The translations under genes and the position numbers were made by a program. A stretch of 64,000 nucleotides of DNA from Ampelomyces quisqualis (lineage: Eukaryota > Ascomycota > Dothideomycetes > Pleosporales > Phaeosphaeriaceae), in the NCBI GenBank assembly GCA_018398575.1, contig JAGTXZ010000011.1, positions 868,001 through 932,000 on the forward strand. Reading direction: 5' to 3'. How positions within the stretch are numbered: the first letter of the stretch is position 1; every line of letters starts with the position of its first letter. Below the pieces are notes generated by a model. The model was not told where the DNA came from, ran no database searches, and saw nothing but the letters and a program-made list of their open reading frames with translations. This document shows positions 32,342 to 42,970 of this stretch, piece by piece.

Positions 32342-35300
32342 CTAGTCCTTCTTGTTTAGTTATATAGGCTTTTTAATTAAGTATAGTATAGTTAAATTAC
32401 GCTCCTTTAAAAGAAGACTAGCCTAGACGCAGCTACTAGGCTTAACGTCCTATAAGGTATAAGTTAGTAGGTATATAACGCACTCTATATATAGATAGCT
32501 ATAACTACTACTACTACTTGTAGAGTAGTAACTATCTTACTAGTTAGTTATGTTAAGATTATGTGCTATGTCTGCTAGTGCTGCACTGTCTGCTACAGTA
32601 GTCTATACTATTGCATTATATTAAGGCTAACCTAATAGTATCTACGTGTTATACTAGCAAAAGCATATTAAGTTATTATAACATTTACTACGCCTGCTAT
32701 TTATAACTACTTGATAACACTTTATTTCTTCTTTATACTATTACACTAACCTATTACACTTGTCTAGTTCTAGTTGCTATTTCTCTTTAGTTAAGGTAAT
32801 TATATTAAGTATGTTACCTTTAATTACAATATTATAGGCCTGTATTAAAAATTCTTTCTATGCGTCTTCTGCTATAATGCTCTAGCTACCTCTATAGTTC
32901 TTAAACTATAGCTATTTATCTGCCTAATAAAGGTATTCTAGTGCAAGTTTAGCTATATATCTATACTCTTTTAGCAAAATATCTTTTACTTTACTTAATA
33001 CTTTACGCACGCATATATAGATAGTACTCTATATAAGTTATTATATATTGTATTACATTTAAACCTACTTATATTATTAGTGTCTTTGTATAGAACTTTC
33101 TCTTTTTCTCTAACATCTTTTTTTCTATCCTTTTCTATTAAGCAGTTTACCTTCTCCTTCTCTTTATTATTGTAATTGTCTATAAGTGTATTATAGCAAT
33201 CTTACTTCTCTTCTATATAGTTAGCTAGAATATTATCTATATTATTGTTATAGGTATTCTTTAGCACTAAAACATTAGCTCTGTTATTCTCTTATTAGTT
33301 TGTGTGTATAGTAATATCCTATTGTATCTTATTCTATATAAGAATCTGTTAAATACCTTCTAAGTTCTTCTATTTTTTGTAAATAGCATTAAAGTAGTCT
33401 ACTTTCTATTAGCTAATACTATGTGTAGAACTTGCAACATACTTTCTATAGTGTGTCTATAAAAGAGTATAGTTTTTCTAGTGCTGTTGTTATTAAATTC
33501 TCTTATTACGTTAAATATAACTAAGCCTATTAGTGCTACTATATTTACACTTGGTTTATTAAACTTCTTTTAATTTCTAGTTATTGTAGCAATGCTCTAT
33601 TTCCTGTTATTATAAAATAACTATACTATTACTGCTATAAGACTAGGGTTTAGAAATCTAGCAGATTTAGGCTATCTTTAGTTAGCTAGTATAGCTGTTT
33701 TAGAAGTGTACTTGTGTTCTTTAGGTCTTGTAGTAAGTAAACAAAGTCTTTAAGCAGTTTGCTAGGCTTAAGAACTTATCTGTCTAGGTAGTTTAATATA
33801 TAAGCACTAGTAATTTCTAGTTATTTTTACCTTATTACGTAGGTCTATAAGTTACTATACATGTCTAGTATCTAGGCGCTTACTATTAGCTACTATTTTT
33901 AGTAGGCTATAATAGTACCTATATAGTAGGTAGCGTTTTTACACAGTATTAAGCTAATATACAATTAAACTAATAACAGCAGAGTATTCTATACTTCTAT
34001 CTAAGCGTCTAGTAGTATTTAGGCGTATATATACCTGCGTGTATTAAGCTATAGCGTTATTACTATACTATATAGCGTCTTTCTATTATTAGTAAGTAGT
34101 TGCGTTACTAAGATAACTTTTGCCTTCTCTAGTGTAGTCTTATTTTCTAGTAACACACTTTTCTTTACTTAACATTTTTCTTTTCTCTATAGTAGTAACT
34201 TAAATAGGTCTGTACTAGATAAGAAGAGTTGCAACTCTATAATAGTTAAAACTATTTATTTATGTATAGTAAGGCATCTTTCTACAATATAACAGCCTTA
34301 AGTCTAATAGTAGTTTTCTTTTAACTACTAACATTTTCTATATATTAGTCCTATAGGTTTTTAGTTTATGTTAGCTTATTGTGCTTATACTACTACTACG
34401 TCTAGATTTCTCTTGTTAACAAGTAAGTAAGGCTACAGATCTAGAAGTGTATAGTATTTAATCTCTAGGCTGTCTTATTAGGTAACTTTTTAGTTAAGCT
34501 AGTGTAGTAGTTAGTTGTAATTCTGTTTTAACACTAGAGTTAAGGCTTAAAAACAGTAGTGTTAGAGTCTAGATAGTTTTTAGTCTCTGTAGCGTTTTAG
34601 TTTTTAGTATATTAGTTCTAGAGGTACATCTTCTAAGAGCCTAACCTTTGCGCTATTATCTGTTAGCGCTTGTCTTAGCGCTTATTTAGATAGAGACATA
34701 GTATACTACTAACATTACTTAAATTTGCTGCTTAGTATAGAGTATATAGAGTAAGCGCTTGCACTTTAAATATTAGAAAACTATTAGTAAGAGTAGTAAA
34801 AGTAAGTAATATGTATAGCGCAATAGAGTTTTTACTTTACAGGTATAAGTAGAGTTTTTATAACACATACAGTCTAATATTGCCTTGAATTCTGCTAGAG
34901 CGTAGTAGTTAGGCTATTTAATTAGATAGCTTCTTGTTCTTAACTGCGTGCTAGCGTACACAATAGTTATTTACTATTAGTATAAATAGTTATACGCGCA
35001 ATACAGGTAATTAGGTACTTTTCTATTCTTAACTAATTGTTAGCGTATATAATAGTTGTCTACTATTAGCACAAATAGTAGTGCGCGCAATATAGGTAAT
35101 TAGGTACTCTTTTATTCTTAACTAATTGTTAGCGTACACAATAGTTATCTACTGTTAGCACAAATAGTAGTACGCGCAATACAAGTAATTAGGTGCTTTT
35201 CTATCTTTAACTAATTATTAGCGTATATAATAGTTGTCTACTATTAGCACAAATAGTAGTGCGCGCGATATAAGTAATTAGGTACCTTTCTATTCTTAAC

Positions 35301-35864
35301 TAATTGTTAGTGTACACAATAGTTGTCTACTATTAGTATAAGTAGTAGTGCGCGCAATGCAGGTAATTAGGTACTTTTCTATTTCTTTATCCTTAACTAA
35401 ATGTTAGCGTACACAATAGTTGTCTACTATTAGTATAAATAGTTGTGCGCGCAATATAAGTAATTCTATAGCTCTATACGCAGAAAACTATTTACCTAGT
35501 AATTTATTGTTATAGATCTAGTATACTACTATACTAGTTATATTTGTAGTTTAATTGTAAATAACGCCTAGTATATCTTTAATACAACTATCTCTTGTAA
35601 TGCGCTATGCTAGCGTACCTTTATAGATATCTATATTTACGCCTACCTATTTCTCTTCTTTGTGTAGTAGTATATACTGTTACATTTACTTTTAAAGCCT
35701 AATTTGTGCTTTAATATCTGTATAAACAAATTATAATTAAAGTTATTAATATACTTATCTATTACTAGCAAGTTGTAGTATGTACGCAATAGCTAGTTTA
35801 TTCTAATAAGAGTGTGCTTGTTTTTAGTTGCGTTTAAGACTAATATAGTTGTTATGTTAAGCGT
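32342..35864 (-). other. AT-rich repeat relic with minus-strand coding character, unclassified
   Basis: This segment lies between the Copia and Gypsy insertions. The minus strand, with TAA/TAG read through, gives protein-like runs at about 33.0-32.6 kb (VLSKVKDILLKEYRYIAKLA, IKGNILNIITLTKEK) and a charged, Asn/Lys-rich coiled run at about 33.3-33.1 kb (NKEKEKVNCLIEKDRKKD). No known transposon domain is recognised. The Gypsy element inserted at its right end, so the sequence at 42971 onward was once contiguous with it. Confidence 0.5.
34937..35466. repeat. 89-bp tandem repeat, six units, each with an internal hairpin
   Basis: Units start near 34937, 35026, 35115, 35204, 35293 and 35390. The period is 89 bp, with one 97-bp interval caused by an 8-bp insertion. 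Each unit carries ttcttaactaattgttagcg, an imperfect or perfect inverted repeat (CTACTATT-agcaca-AATAGTAG in the best units), then a GCGCGC core and ggtaattaggtac. Units differ mostly by transitions. Confidence 0.92.
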
Positions 35865-35869
35865 AATTT

Positions 35870-36168
35870 TGTAACAAGCACATGCAAACACATGTTACAT
35901 CTAATACCTTATAAAGGCTTAGTAACAGATTATATAGGGAGCTAGCAGATTAGGACTGAAAGCGCTCTGACAGCGCTCTAACTCAGCTACTACGCCTACT
36001 ATAAATATAAGCCTATAGCATAGATAAAGGACAAGTTTCTCTTGTCCTTCTGTACAAGACCTATAGGTGTATAGCTAATCTAGAATCTCTAATACAACAC
36101 GCACTCCTATATGCCTCTAATACGTATCTAATTTGATCCTAATAGCTGTACCTACTTGCGTTATTACA
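35870..36168 (+). repeat. Gypsy 5' LTR
   Basis: 299 bp, nearly identical to 42667-42965. It contains a TATAAATA box at 36000-36007 and, 22 bp past the end of the box, a hairpin-forming ggacaag-tttct-cttgtcc (36029-36047). Confidence 0.95.
36000..36047 (+). promoter_or_regulatory. LTR promoter: TATA box and probable transcript start with hairpin
   Basis: TATAAATA at 36000-36007 is about 29 bp upstream of ggacaagtttctcttgtcc at 36029-36047, the usual TATA-to-start distance. If transcription starts there, the RNA begins with the bases complementary to the primer site at 36171-36188. The start point is inferred. Confidence 0.55.
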
Positions 36169-36170
36169 TT

Positions 36171-36188
36171 ACAAGAGAAACTTTGTCC
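36171..36188 (+). promoter_or_regulatory. candidate self-priming primer-binding site
   Basis: acaagagaaactttgtcc lies two bases after the 5' LTR. Its reverse complement matches the LTR segment ggacaagtttctcttgt (36029-36045) apart from one extra A. This arrangement is known for Tf1/sushi-type chromoviruses, where the 5' end of the transcript itself primes minus-strand synthesis. Confidence 0.6.
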
Positions 36189-36426
36189 TACTAGTAATAG
36201 CATTTAGATAATATTACTATTTACTTTTGAAAAGATTGCGTTAAAATGTCTAGAACCTTATCTAAATTAGATCTGTTTACAACCTTAAATCTATTAAACA
36301 CAGTTAGGATCCCTTAGATCTCCTAACAGCTAAAGCCTTTAGGTTTAGATCTTCCTATTAACACAACAGTTAGGATTACTTTGGAAAAGTTGCGTTTAGC
36401 GCTACAATAGAAACTTAGAGACTATT

Positions 36427-37640
36427 AATAACCTAGGAGTATTAGAGGCAACGCTAATAACTCCCCCTAAAGAACTAACTTTAGAAGCCTTCCTCTAAGA
36501 CAACTCTGTATTAACTGTAATAACCTAGCAACAGAGTGCTAAAGCAAAAAAGATAGACACTAAGGAACCCCCTTAGCCTAGAGCTGCACTAAATCTAACT
36601 CCTACTTAAATAGAGGTTAATTAATTACAACAAGATTTAAAACAGGCTTTAGCAGAAATTAATTCCCTTAAGAAAGGACTAACTCTGTTAATAGGACTAG
36701 ACAAGCCTCTACCTACTACTAAATTACTCTAGAACAATTCTACACCCTGCTGTTTATCTAACAGCTCTACATCTAAGTACTTATATTGCTATATGAGCTC
36801 TTGCTAACTTTAACAATCTGAGAAAACGCCTAATATAGACAATCTTAGCAATAGAAAAGATCTTACCTTCTGCTAATAGCAGGCCTCAATCTAGGATTAA
36901 CTCAAAATCAACTTAGATTACTATTGGACTAAAAGATAACGCATAGCCTTAGTATAGGGCTACACTACAGGATTAGCTAAGGGCTATTTTAAGCTACAAT
37001 ATTTATTAGATACTAATTAAGAGCAATTCCAGAACGCTAAGCAAATAGTTAAGCTACTTAAGTCCTATTTCATTACAGGCAACAAGGTAGCTAAAAGCTA
37101 TGCAGCGTTTAATTAATTGCAGATAACAAAGAAGGAAACGTTCCTCTTGTTTAAAGCTAGGTTTTTAAGTTCTGTAGTCAAGAGACAAGTACCTTCTTTA
37201 GAGTAGTTTTACTACTTATAGACTAAGATTACGCTAGGGTTGCGAGCCCCTAACCTAGGATTCAGGCACTAATAGAAGAACTTATTTAATTAGATAGTAG
37301 AACACCTTACTGTATATAATATAGAGCAGAAGAACAACTCTACACTAAGTATAACACTAGCTGCTGCTAAGTTGCCAATTAGGTTAGCCCTATAATAGAA
37401 TTTAGAGCTAAATTAGACTACTACTACTAACGCTCTAACAAATTCTGCGCTAGCCTATTAATCTATAACAGTGTGTCTTCCTACAAAGACTTCTAAGCTA
37501 GAACAACAGAAGACCCCTAGTAGTTGTTACAATTGTAGTAAGCTAAAACACTACTCTAGTAACTGTATAAAGCCTTATGTGCGTTAAATTAAAGCTGTAG
37601 AAGTAGATAAGTATAAAGATGCTTAAGAGCAACCTAATCA
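36427..37640 (+). pseudogene. Gypsy gag relic with CCHC zinc knuckle
   Basis: One frame runs through about 1.2 kb with TAA/TAG replacing former codons. An early run reads NNLGVLEATLITPPKELTLE, a helical middle reads DLKQALAEINSLKKGLTLL, and the capsid-like part reads QNAKQIVKLLKSYFITGNK. The knuckle at 37525-37566 is CYNCSKLKHYSSNC, fitting C-x2-C-x4-H-x4-C. The frame differs from that of pol, so a -1 type step between gag and pol is implied. The start codon is not certain. Confidence 0.8.
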
Positions 37641-37659
37641 GAAGGTGTATTGTACAAGA

Positions 37660-40600
37660 AACAGAAGCGCCTAAGAGAACACTTCTCTCTAGGCCTAAGC
37701 TGTTACAATCTATTTTACCTTAACCTTTCCTATTTGTTTTGTAGTCTTTATTTCCTTATGCCTACGCTTCTTTACAACTAAGGCCTTAGCTTACGCCTTA
37801 ATACTCTTGTTAACACTAGTGCTTAAGGTTTCCTATTTTTAAATTTACAAATTATTTTATCTGTTTCTAAAGCCTTGCAGCAACCTATCTAGAAGCTCCT
37901 CTTCTAGGTTTAGGTGCGCGGCTTTAAGAATTAGATTACTTCTTTAGTTACTTAATATATTTGACTACACTTAAATATTAATAGCTAAAAGATTTTAAAC
38001 TGTCTATTCCTTATCCTTAATCTTAGGTCTTAGGATTGTATACTTAGCCTTTAATAGTTAAGACAATTTAAGATTCAATTAGACACAGATAGGTTACAGT
38101 TTATTTAGCTATCTAAGTACCCCTGTTTATATAATCCTTTACCCCCTATTCTTACTGTTCTATATTAAGCTATAGTGCTAGCTACTGTCTATCTTAATGT
38201 GCAACAACGCAACGCCCTATAGGAGAAAGAAGACTATTATATCTAAAATAGTTCTTACTGTTCTTCTTCTTCTATTTATTGTATTAAGAGATGCTTAAAG
38301 CTCCTATTAGCCTAAAAAATCTTAGAGATTCCTTATACCCTAACTAAGCAAACCCGCTTAGAGTCTAAATCTCCTCTAAGCACCTGCATAGCTCTTATTT
38401 CTGCCAATGCATTTTACTTTATTATAAAGAAGCCCTAGAACAAGTTCTTTACAACAAGCCTCTATAAGATTAACAGGATCCTTGCCTTTAAGGACGACGC
38501 AGACAATTAAAGCTAATTAGATAAGAAATTACCTACCTGCTACTTCTAGTATTAGGATATATTTAGCAAGTTAGCAGCTAATCAATTGCCTCCTTACTGT
38601 TTATATAATTACAAGATTGTCCTTAAAGAACTATTACTAAATGCGTTTAGTTCCCTATACAAGCAGAATTAGGAGGAGCTAGAAGCTACTAAGGCCTACG
38701 TCTAGGAACACCTTTAGAAGGGTTTTATTAAGGCTAGCTAAAGCCCTTTTGCTTTACCTATTCTCTGTGTACGCAAACCAAATAGAGATATACGCATCTA
38801 TGTAGACTACTAGAAGATTAACGCCCTTACGCGCAAGGACGTCTATCTAATCTCTTGCATTAATAAGCTGCTATTACGTCTCTCTAAAGCTAAGATCTTT
38901 ACTAAGTTTAACATCTAGGCTGCCTTTAACAAAATTTGTATAGATCTTAACTCTAAAGAGTATACTACCTTTTAGACCTGTTATAGTATATACAAGTGTA
39001 AGGTTCTCTCTTTTGGCTTGTGCAATAGGCTAGTAACGTATTAGCGCTACATAAACAATGTACTAATTGATTATCTTAACAATTTCTGCGTTGCGTATCT
39101 TAACAACATCCTAATCTACTCTAAGAATATAAACTTATATTAGAAACACGTCCAAAAGGTCCTAGAGCGCCTACGTACTGCAGGACTCTAAGTAGATATT
39201 TAGAAGAGTAAATTCTATGTAACCTGTATAAAGTATCTGGGTTACGTTTTAACGAACTAGGGCACTAAAGTTAACCCTAACAAGGTAGAAGCACTCTGAA
39301 ACTAGGCTAAACCTACTACAGTTACTAGCGTTAAGTTATTTCTTAGTTTTGCTAGTTTCTATTAACAATTTATTAAGGATTTCTCCTGTGTAGCCAAACT
39401 AATTATAAAACTTTAAAGTCCTTCTATACTGTTTAAATAGACTATAGACTGCTAATAGGCTTTTGATTAGATTAAAGCCTTACTTCTAGCTATTCCTACA
39501 CTATCTTATTTCTATCCTAAGTATAATATAAAGTTAGAAACTAACGTGTTAGATAGAGTAATAGCAGGAGTACTCTCCTAGAAGCACCCTAACAACAAGT
39601 AGTATCCTGTAGCTTTCTATAGTTACGCCCTATCTAGGGCTAAGCTTAATTGGGAAATACATAACAAAAAACTTTTTGCTATTCTAAAAGCGTTTGAGAA
39701 GTAGAGAGCTAAACTTACCTCTATACAGAGTTAAATCTAGGTGTATTTAGATTACTGCTCCTTAGAATACTTTATAACTACTAAGGTTCTTAATGCACGT
39801 TAAGCACGCTAGGCAGAGATTATTGCCTCTTTTAATTTCTGTATTAAGTACACGCCTAGCAAGCTTAACAAGCAAGCTAATATCCTAAGCTAAAGGGAAC
39901 AGGACGTTAGCAAGGTTAAGGCTGCCTAACAAGACAACAGATTCTGTGTACTTCTAGGACCTAAACGCCTAAACCTCTGGGTTAACTCTAAACTAGCTTA
40001 GAACTACGTCTATAACTAGCTAGAGGTTAATGTTTTAGCTATTTCAGTCTAATCTATTAGTGCCCCTCTAAACCTTAACTTGTTAGAACTAATTAAAGCC
40101 CTGCTAGCAGAGGATCGCTGCTCCTTTAAGGAAGAGCGTCTTAAGCTACTACAGCTGTATTATGTCTAAGAAGAACTACTGCTTTATTACTTACGCCTTT
40201 GTGTACCTAGAGATTCCCTCTTGTGTACCTAACTGATTAGAGAAGCTTATAATTAGGTATCTACTGCCTACCCTAGCGCTATAAAGACGTATTAGCTTCT
40301 GGCTTAGCAATACTACTAGAAAGGCATAGAGGCTATATGCAAACGCTATGTACAAAACTACGTTTCTTATTAAAGATCCTATCTAAGACAGCTCTAATCC
40401 TAAGGGTTCCTCTATCTATTACTAATTTCTAACAGGCCTATGCAGTATTTGTGTATAGATTTTAAGACATTCCTAACTAATTAGCATAGCTATAATCAAA
40501 TTATAGTTATTATTAATTGCCTATTAAAGCAAGCTATCTCTATCCTGTGTTACAAGACTATTAACGCCTAGGAAATAGCTTATTTGTTTATCTAATAGGT

Positions 40601-41535
40601 ATACTAATTTAGCTACACGCCTAAAAGCATAGTGTCTAACTGCAGCCCCTAGTTTGTGTCCTGATTCTAGTCTAAGTTCTGCAAGATCCTAGGCGTGCAA
40701 ATTAAGCTTTCTACGGCCTACTATAAACAAACTAATAGACAAACTAAGATTATAAACAAGTATATTAATTAACAATTAAGGCTTTTTGTATCCTACTACT
40801 AGGATAACTAGAGCAACCTCTTACTAATAATTAATTAAGCTTAAGCTACACTACTGCACTCTGCAATTAGTATAGCGCTGTACTAGCTTCTGTTTAGATC
40901 TAAACTATAATAGAGCTAAGATTAGGCACTATCCCCTTTAAAACACAAAGATGTAAACGTTAAGGATGCCTTAAGCTTAGCTACCTGCATGCATGCAGCC
41001 TAGCGCACAGCTAAAGATAATATAGAAAAGGCGCAGCAATAGATAGCTACTAAGGTAAACAAATATTGTTAACCTGTTAACTAGGCAGTAGGTAACAAGG
41101 TTTACTTCTTAACCTAAAACCTATCTGTTACCTGCTTAAGTCGCAAACTTGCTAAATTGTAGGAAGGCCTCTTTAAAGTTTTAGAACAAGTTAGCTATTT
41201 ATTTTAACTAAAGCTACTTAAAGGATCTAAGATCTATAACGTGTTTGCTCTAGATGTCCTCCGCAAGAACTCTAACAACCTTCTGCCTAGTTAGCTAAGC
41301 CTAAACCTATCTAGCATTCTAATTTAAGGCGTTAAAGAATAGAAAGTTAAAGAGATCCTAGCTAGTAAGCTATACTGCTCTATCCTAAAGTATTGTGTAA
41401 AATAGGTAGGCTATAATCCTAACCCTACCTGGTACAATGCTTTAAACTTTATAGGCGCTCTACATATGTTGCAAGCGTTCTATAAACGCTATCTAAAACA
41501 GCTAGGACCTCTACAAGCGTTAGCTAAGTAGATTA
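37660..41535 (+). pseudogene. Gypsy pol relic: RT, RNase H, integrase, chromodomain
   Basis: The stretch I followed (38.8-41.5 kb) stays in one frame with no indels, only stops. RT: IYVDY at about 38796-38810, and the catalytic box at 39096-39107 reads Y-L-N-N instead of the family's Y-x-D-D. RNase H: KLNWEIHNKKLFAILKAFEK at about 39645-39700. Integrase: the HHCC region at 40225-40370 has several His/Cys replaced by Tyr, and in the core one Asp survives (CIDFKTF, about 40450) while another is Asn (SNCSPQF). Chromodomain: about 41335-41515 with VKEILASKLY, VGYNPNPTWY and the aromatic residues expected for methyl-lysine binding. The chromodomain would direct insertion into heterochromatin. The protease region at 37.66-38.5 kb is weak. 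Confidence 0.85.
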
Positions 41536-41653
41536 CAGTATAGAAAAAAGAAGTTAAAGATCTTACAGCATTGCAAGACAATTATATTAGGAAAATTAAA
41601 CTTAATATTGCAACTACTACACTAGTAGGTAACAGCTATTAATAATAGGAGTC

Positions 41654-42343
41654 TTACTCTTCTATTAGATCTAACAGCAGACTGTTGTTGCTACTAGTAG
41701 GACGTTTCTAATTGTCTAAATCTCTAGGTGCAGACACTAACGCACTACCTGGTAGTCTTCTGTTCTAGCTCTGCTTGCTGCAAGTACTAGCCTCTTGCGC
41801 TGCCTTTTGCGCCTCCTTCTGCTCTGCTAACTAATTAGCCCTTAATGCTATTATAACATCTACTAGCTAAGCAACCACACTAGTTAACCTAGCTGTGCTC
41901 CTTCTAAGCAACCTAACCTCCTTAGCTATTGCCCTAACCTCTCTAGCCAGCTCTTCCCTCTAGTAATAAGCGCTAACTAACAAGTTAGCGTTATTTATGT
42001 TAGCTACCTGTGTAGTGCTTACTTATATAACAGTAGCTAACTAAAACGCTACTTCCTTAACAGCAGCCTTCTGCTCTAACACTACCTTGTTAGACTTGTC
42101 TCTACCTAAGGCAGCAAACCTGCAGTTAAGGGCCTTAGAGAGGCTATTATACTCCTAGCCCGCATATAGGGGAACTAGGCGATACTTCTTATTTAAGAGT
42201 GTGCAATAAGCACACTTCTTAGACACGTCTAAATAGAATCTAAACTTAATATTAAAATAGCTGCGGGCAAAAGCCCTTGCGGCCTGTAGGCAAACAACCT
42301 AATAGGCTAGAGGATAAGCTCTAGGAGGGACAGGAATAGGCAT
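41654..42343 (-). pseudogene. antisense accessory ORF of the Gypsy element: Cys-rich motif plus coiled coil
   Basis: A frame on the strand opposite pol, beginning at the ATG complement 42343-42341 (MPIPVPPRAYPLAY) and ending at TAA 41656-41654, 229 codons with about eight internal TAG/TAA. The Cys region reads VVCLQAARAFA, then about 18 residues later KKCAYCTLLNKKYRLVP, where Tyr probably replaces a third Cys. A long charged coiled coil follows (REELAREVRAIAKEVRLLRR, LAEQKEAQKAAQEA). That so few stops interrupt 229 codons in a sequence otherwise full of stops argues that this was a real gene. It converges on pol, with its end about 120 bp past the chromodomain. The same Cys motif is in the Copia antisense ORF. 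Function unknown. Confidence 0.75.
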
Positions 42344-42652
42344 TGTGTGTATCTACTATATAGTTAGCTAGTAATTAAGAAAGGACAAGGCTTAGATAGC
42401 TTTGGGTATACAAACGTAAGGGGGAGAGTATAGAGAAGTAGTATACTAGAGGGCTAGCCTTGTATATATGCTTAAAAAGCTTAAGGTAAAGTTAGGAACG
42501 TTAAACGCGCTAGCGCGCTAATTAAAACAATAACAAATAGCTATATTACGTTATCCCAAAATAAACTTAAGGTAAATAAGAGTTTATAACAATTTAGAGA
42601 GGTATCTAAAACAATACCAATACAGACCCAATTGATAGGGACTATTAATTTC

Positions 42653-42666
42653 AAGAAGGGGGGTAA
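42653..42666 (+). other. Gypsy polypurine tract
   Basis: aagaaggggggtaa directly precedes the 3' LTR, the position of the plus-strand primer in LTR retrotransposons. Confidence 0.75.
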
Positions 42667-42965
42667 TGTAACAAGCACATGCAAACACATATTACATCTG
42701 ATACCTTATAAAGGCTTAGTAACAGATTATGTAGAGAGCTAGTAGATTAGGACTAAAAGCGCTCTAACAGCGCTCTAACTCAGCTACTACGCCTACTATA
42801 AATATAAGCCTATAGTATAGATAGAGGACAAGTTTCTCTTGTCCTTCTGTACAAGACCTATAGGTGTATAGCTAATCTAGAATCTCTGATACAACACGCA
42901 CTCTTATATGCCTCTAATACGTATCTAATTCAATCCTAATAGCTGTACCTACCTGCGTTGTTACA
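42667..42965 (+). repeat. Gypsy 3' LTR
   Basis: 299 bp, differing from the 5' LTR by scattered transitions such as cacatgttac against cacatattac. Confidence 0.95.
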
Positions 42966-42970
42966 AATTT

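Larger units (their letters stand above)
35870..42965 (+). mobile_element. full-length chromodomain Gypsy (chromovirus) retrotransposon, RIP-inactivated
   Basis: Two 299-bp LTRs (35870-36168, 42667-42965) with TGTAAC...TTACA ends and a perfect 5-bp target-site duplication AATTT (35865-35869, 42966-42970). Length is 7,096 bp. Plus-strand order: gag with zinc knuckle, RT, RNase H, integrase, and a chromodomain at the pol end, which places it among the chromoviruses. An antisense ORF sits between pol and the 3' LTR. A polypurine tract (42653-42666) precedes the 3' LTR. A related solo LTR is at 19286-19585. Confidence 0.95.

Noticed and set aside
34937..35466. CRISPR-like array
   Set aside because: The 89-bp units are contiguous with no unique spacers between conserved repeats, and the host appears eukaryotic.
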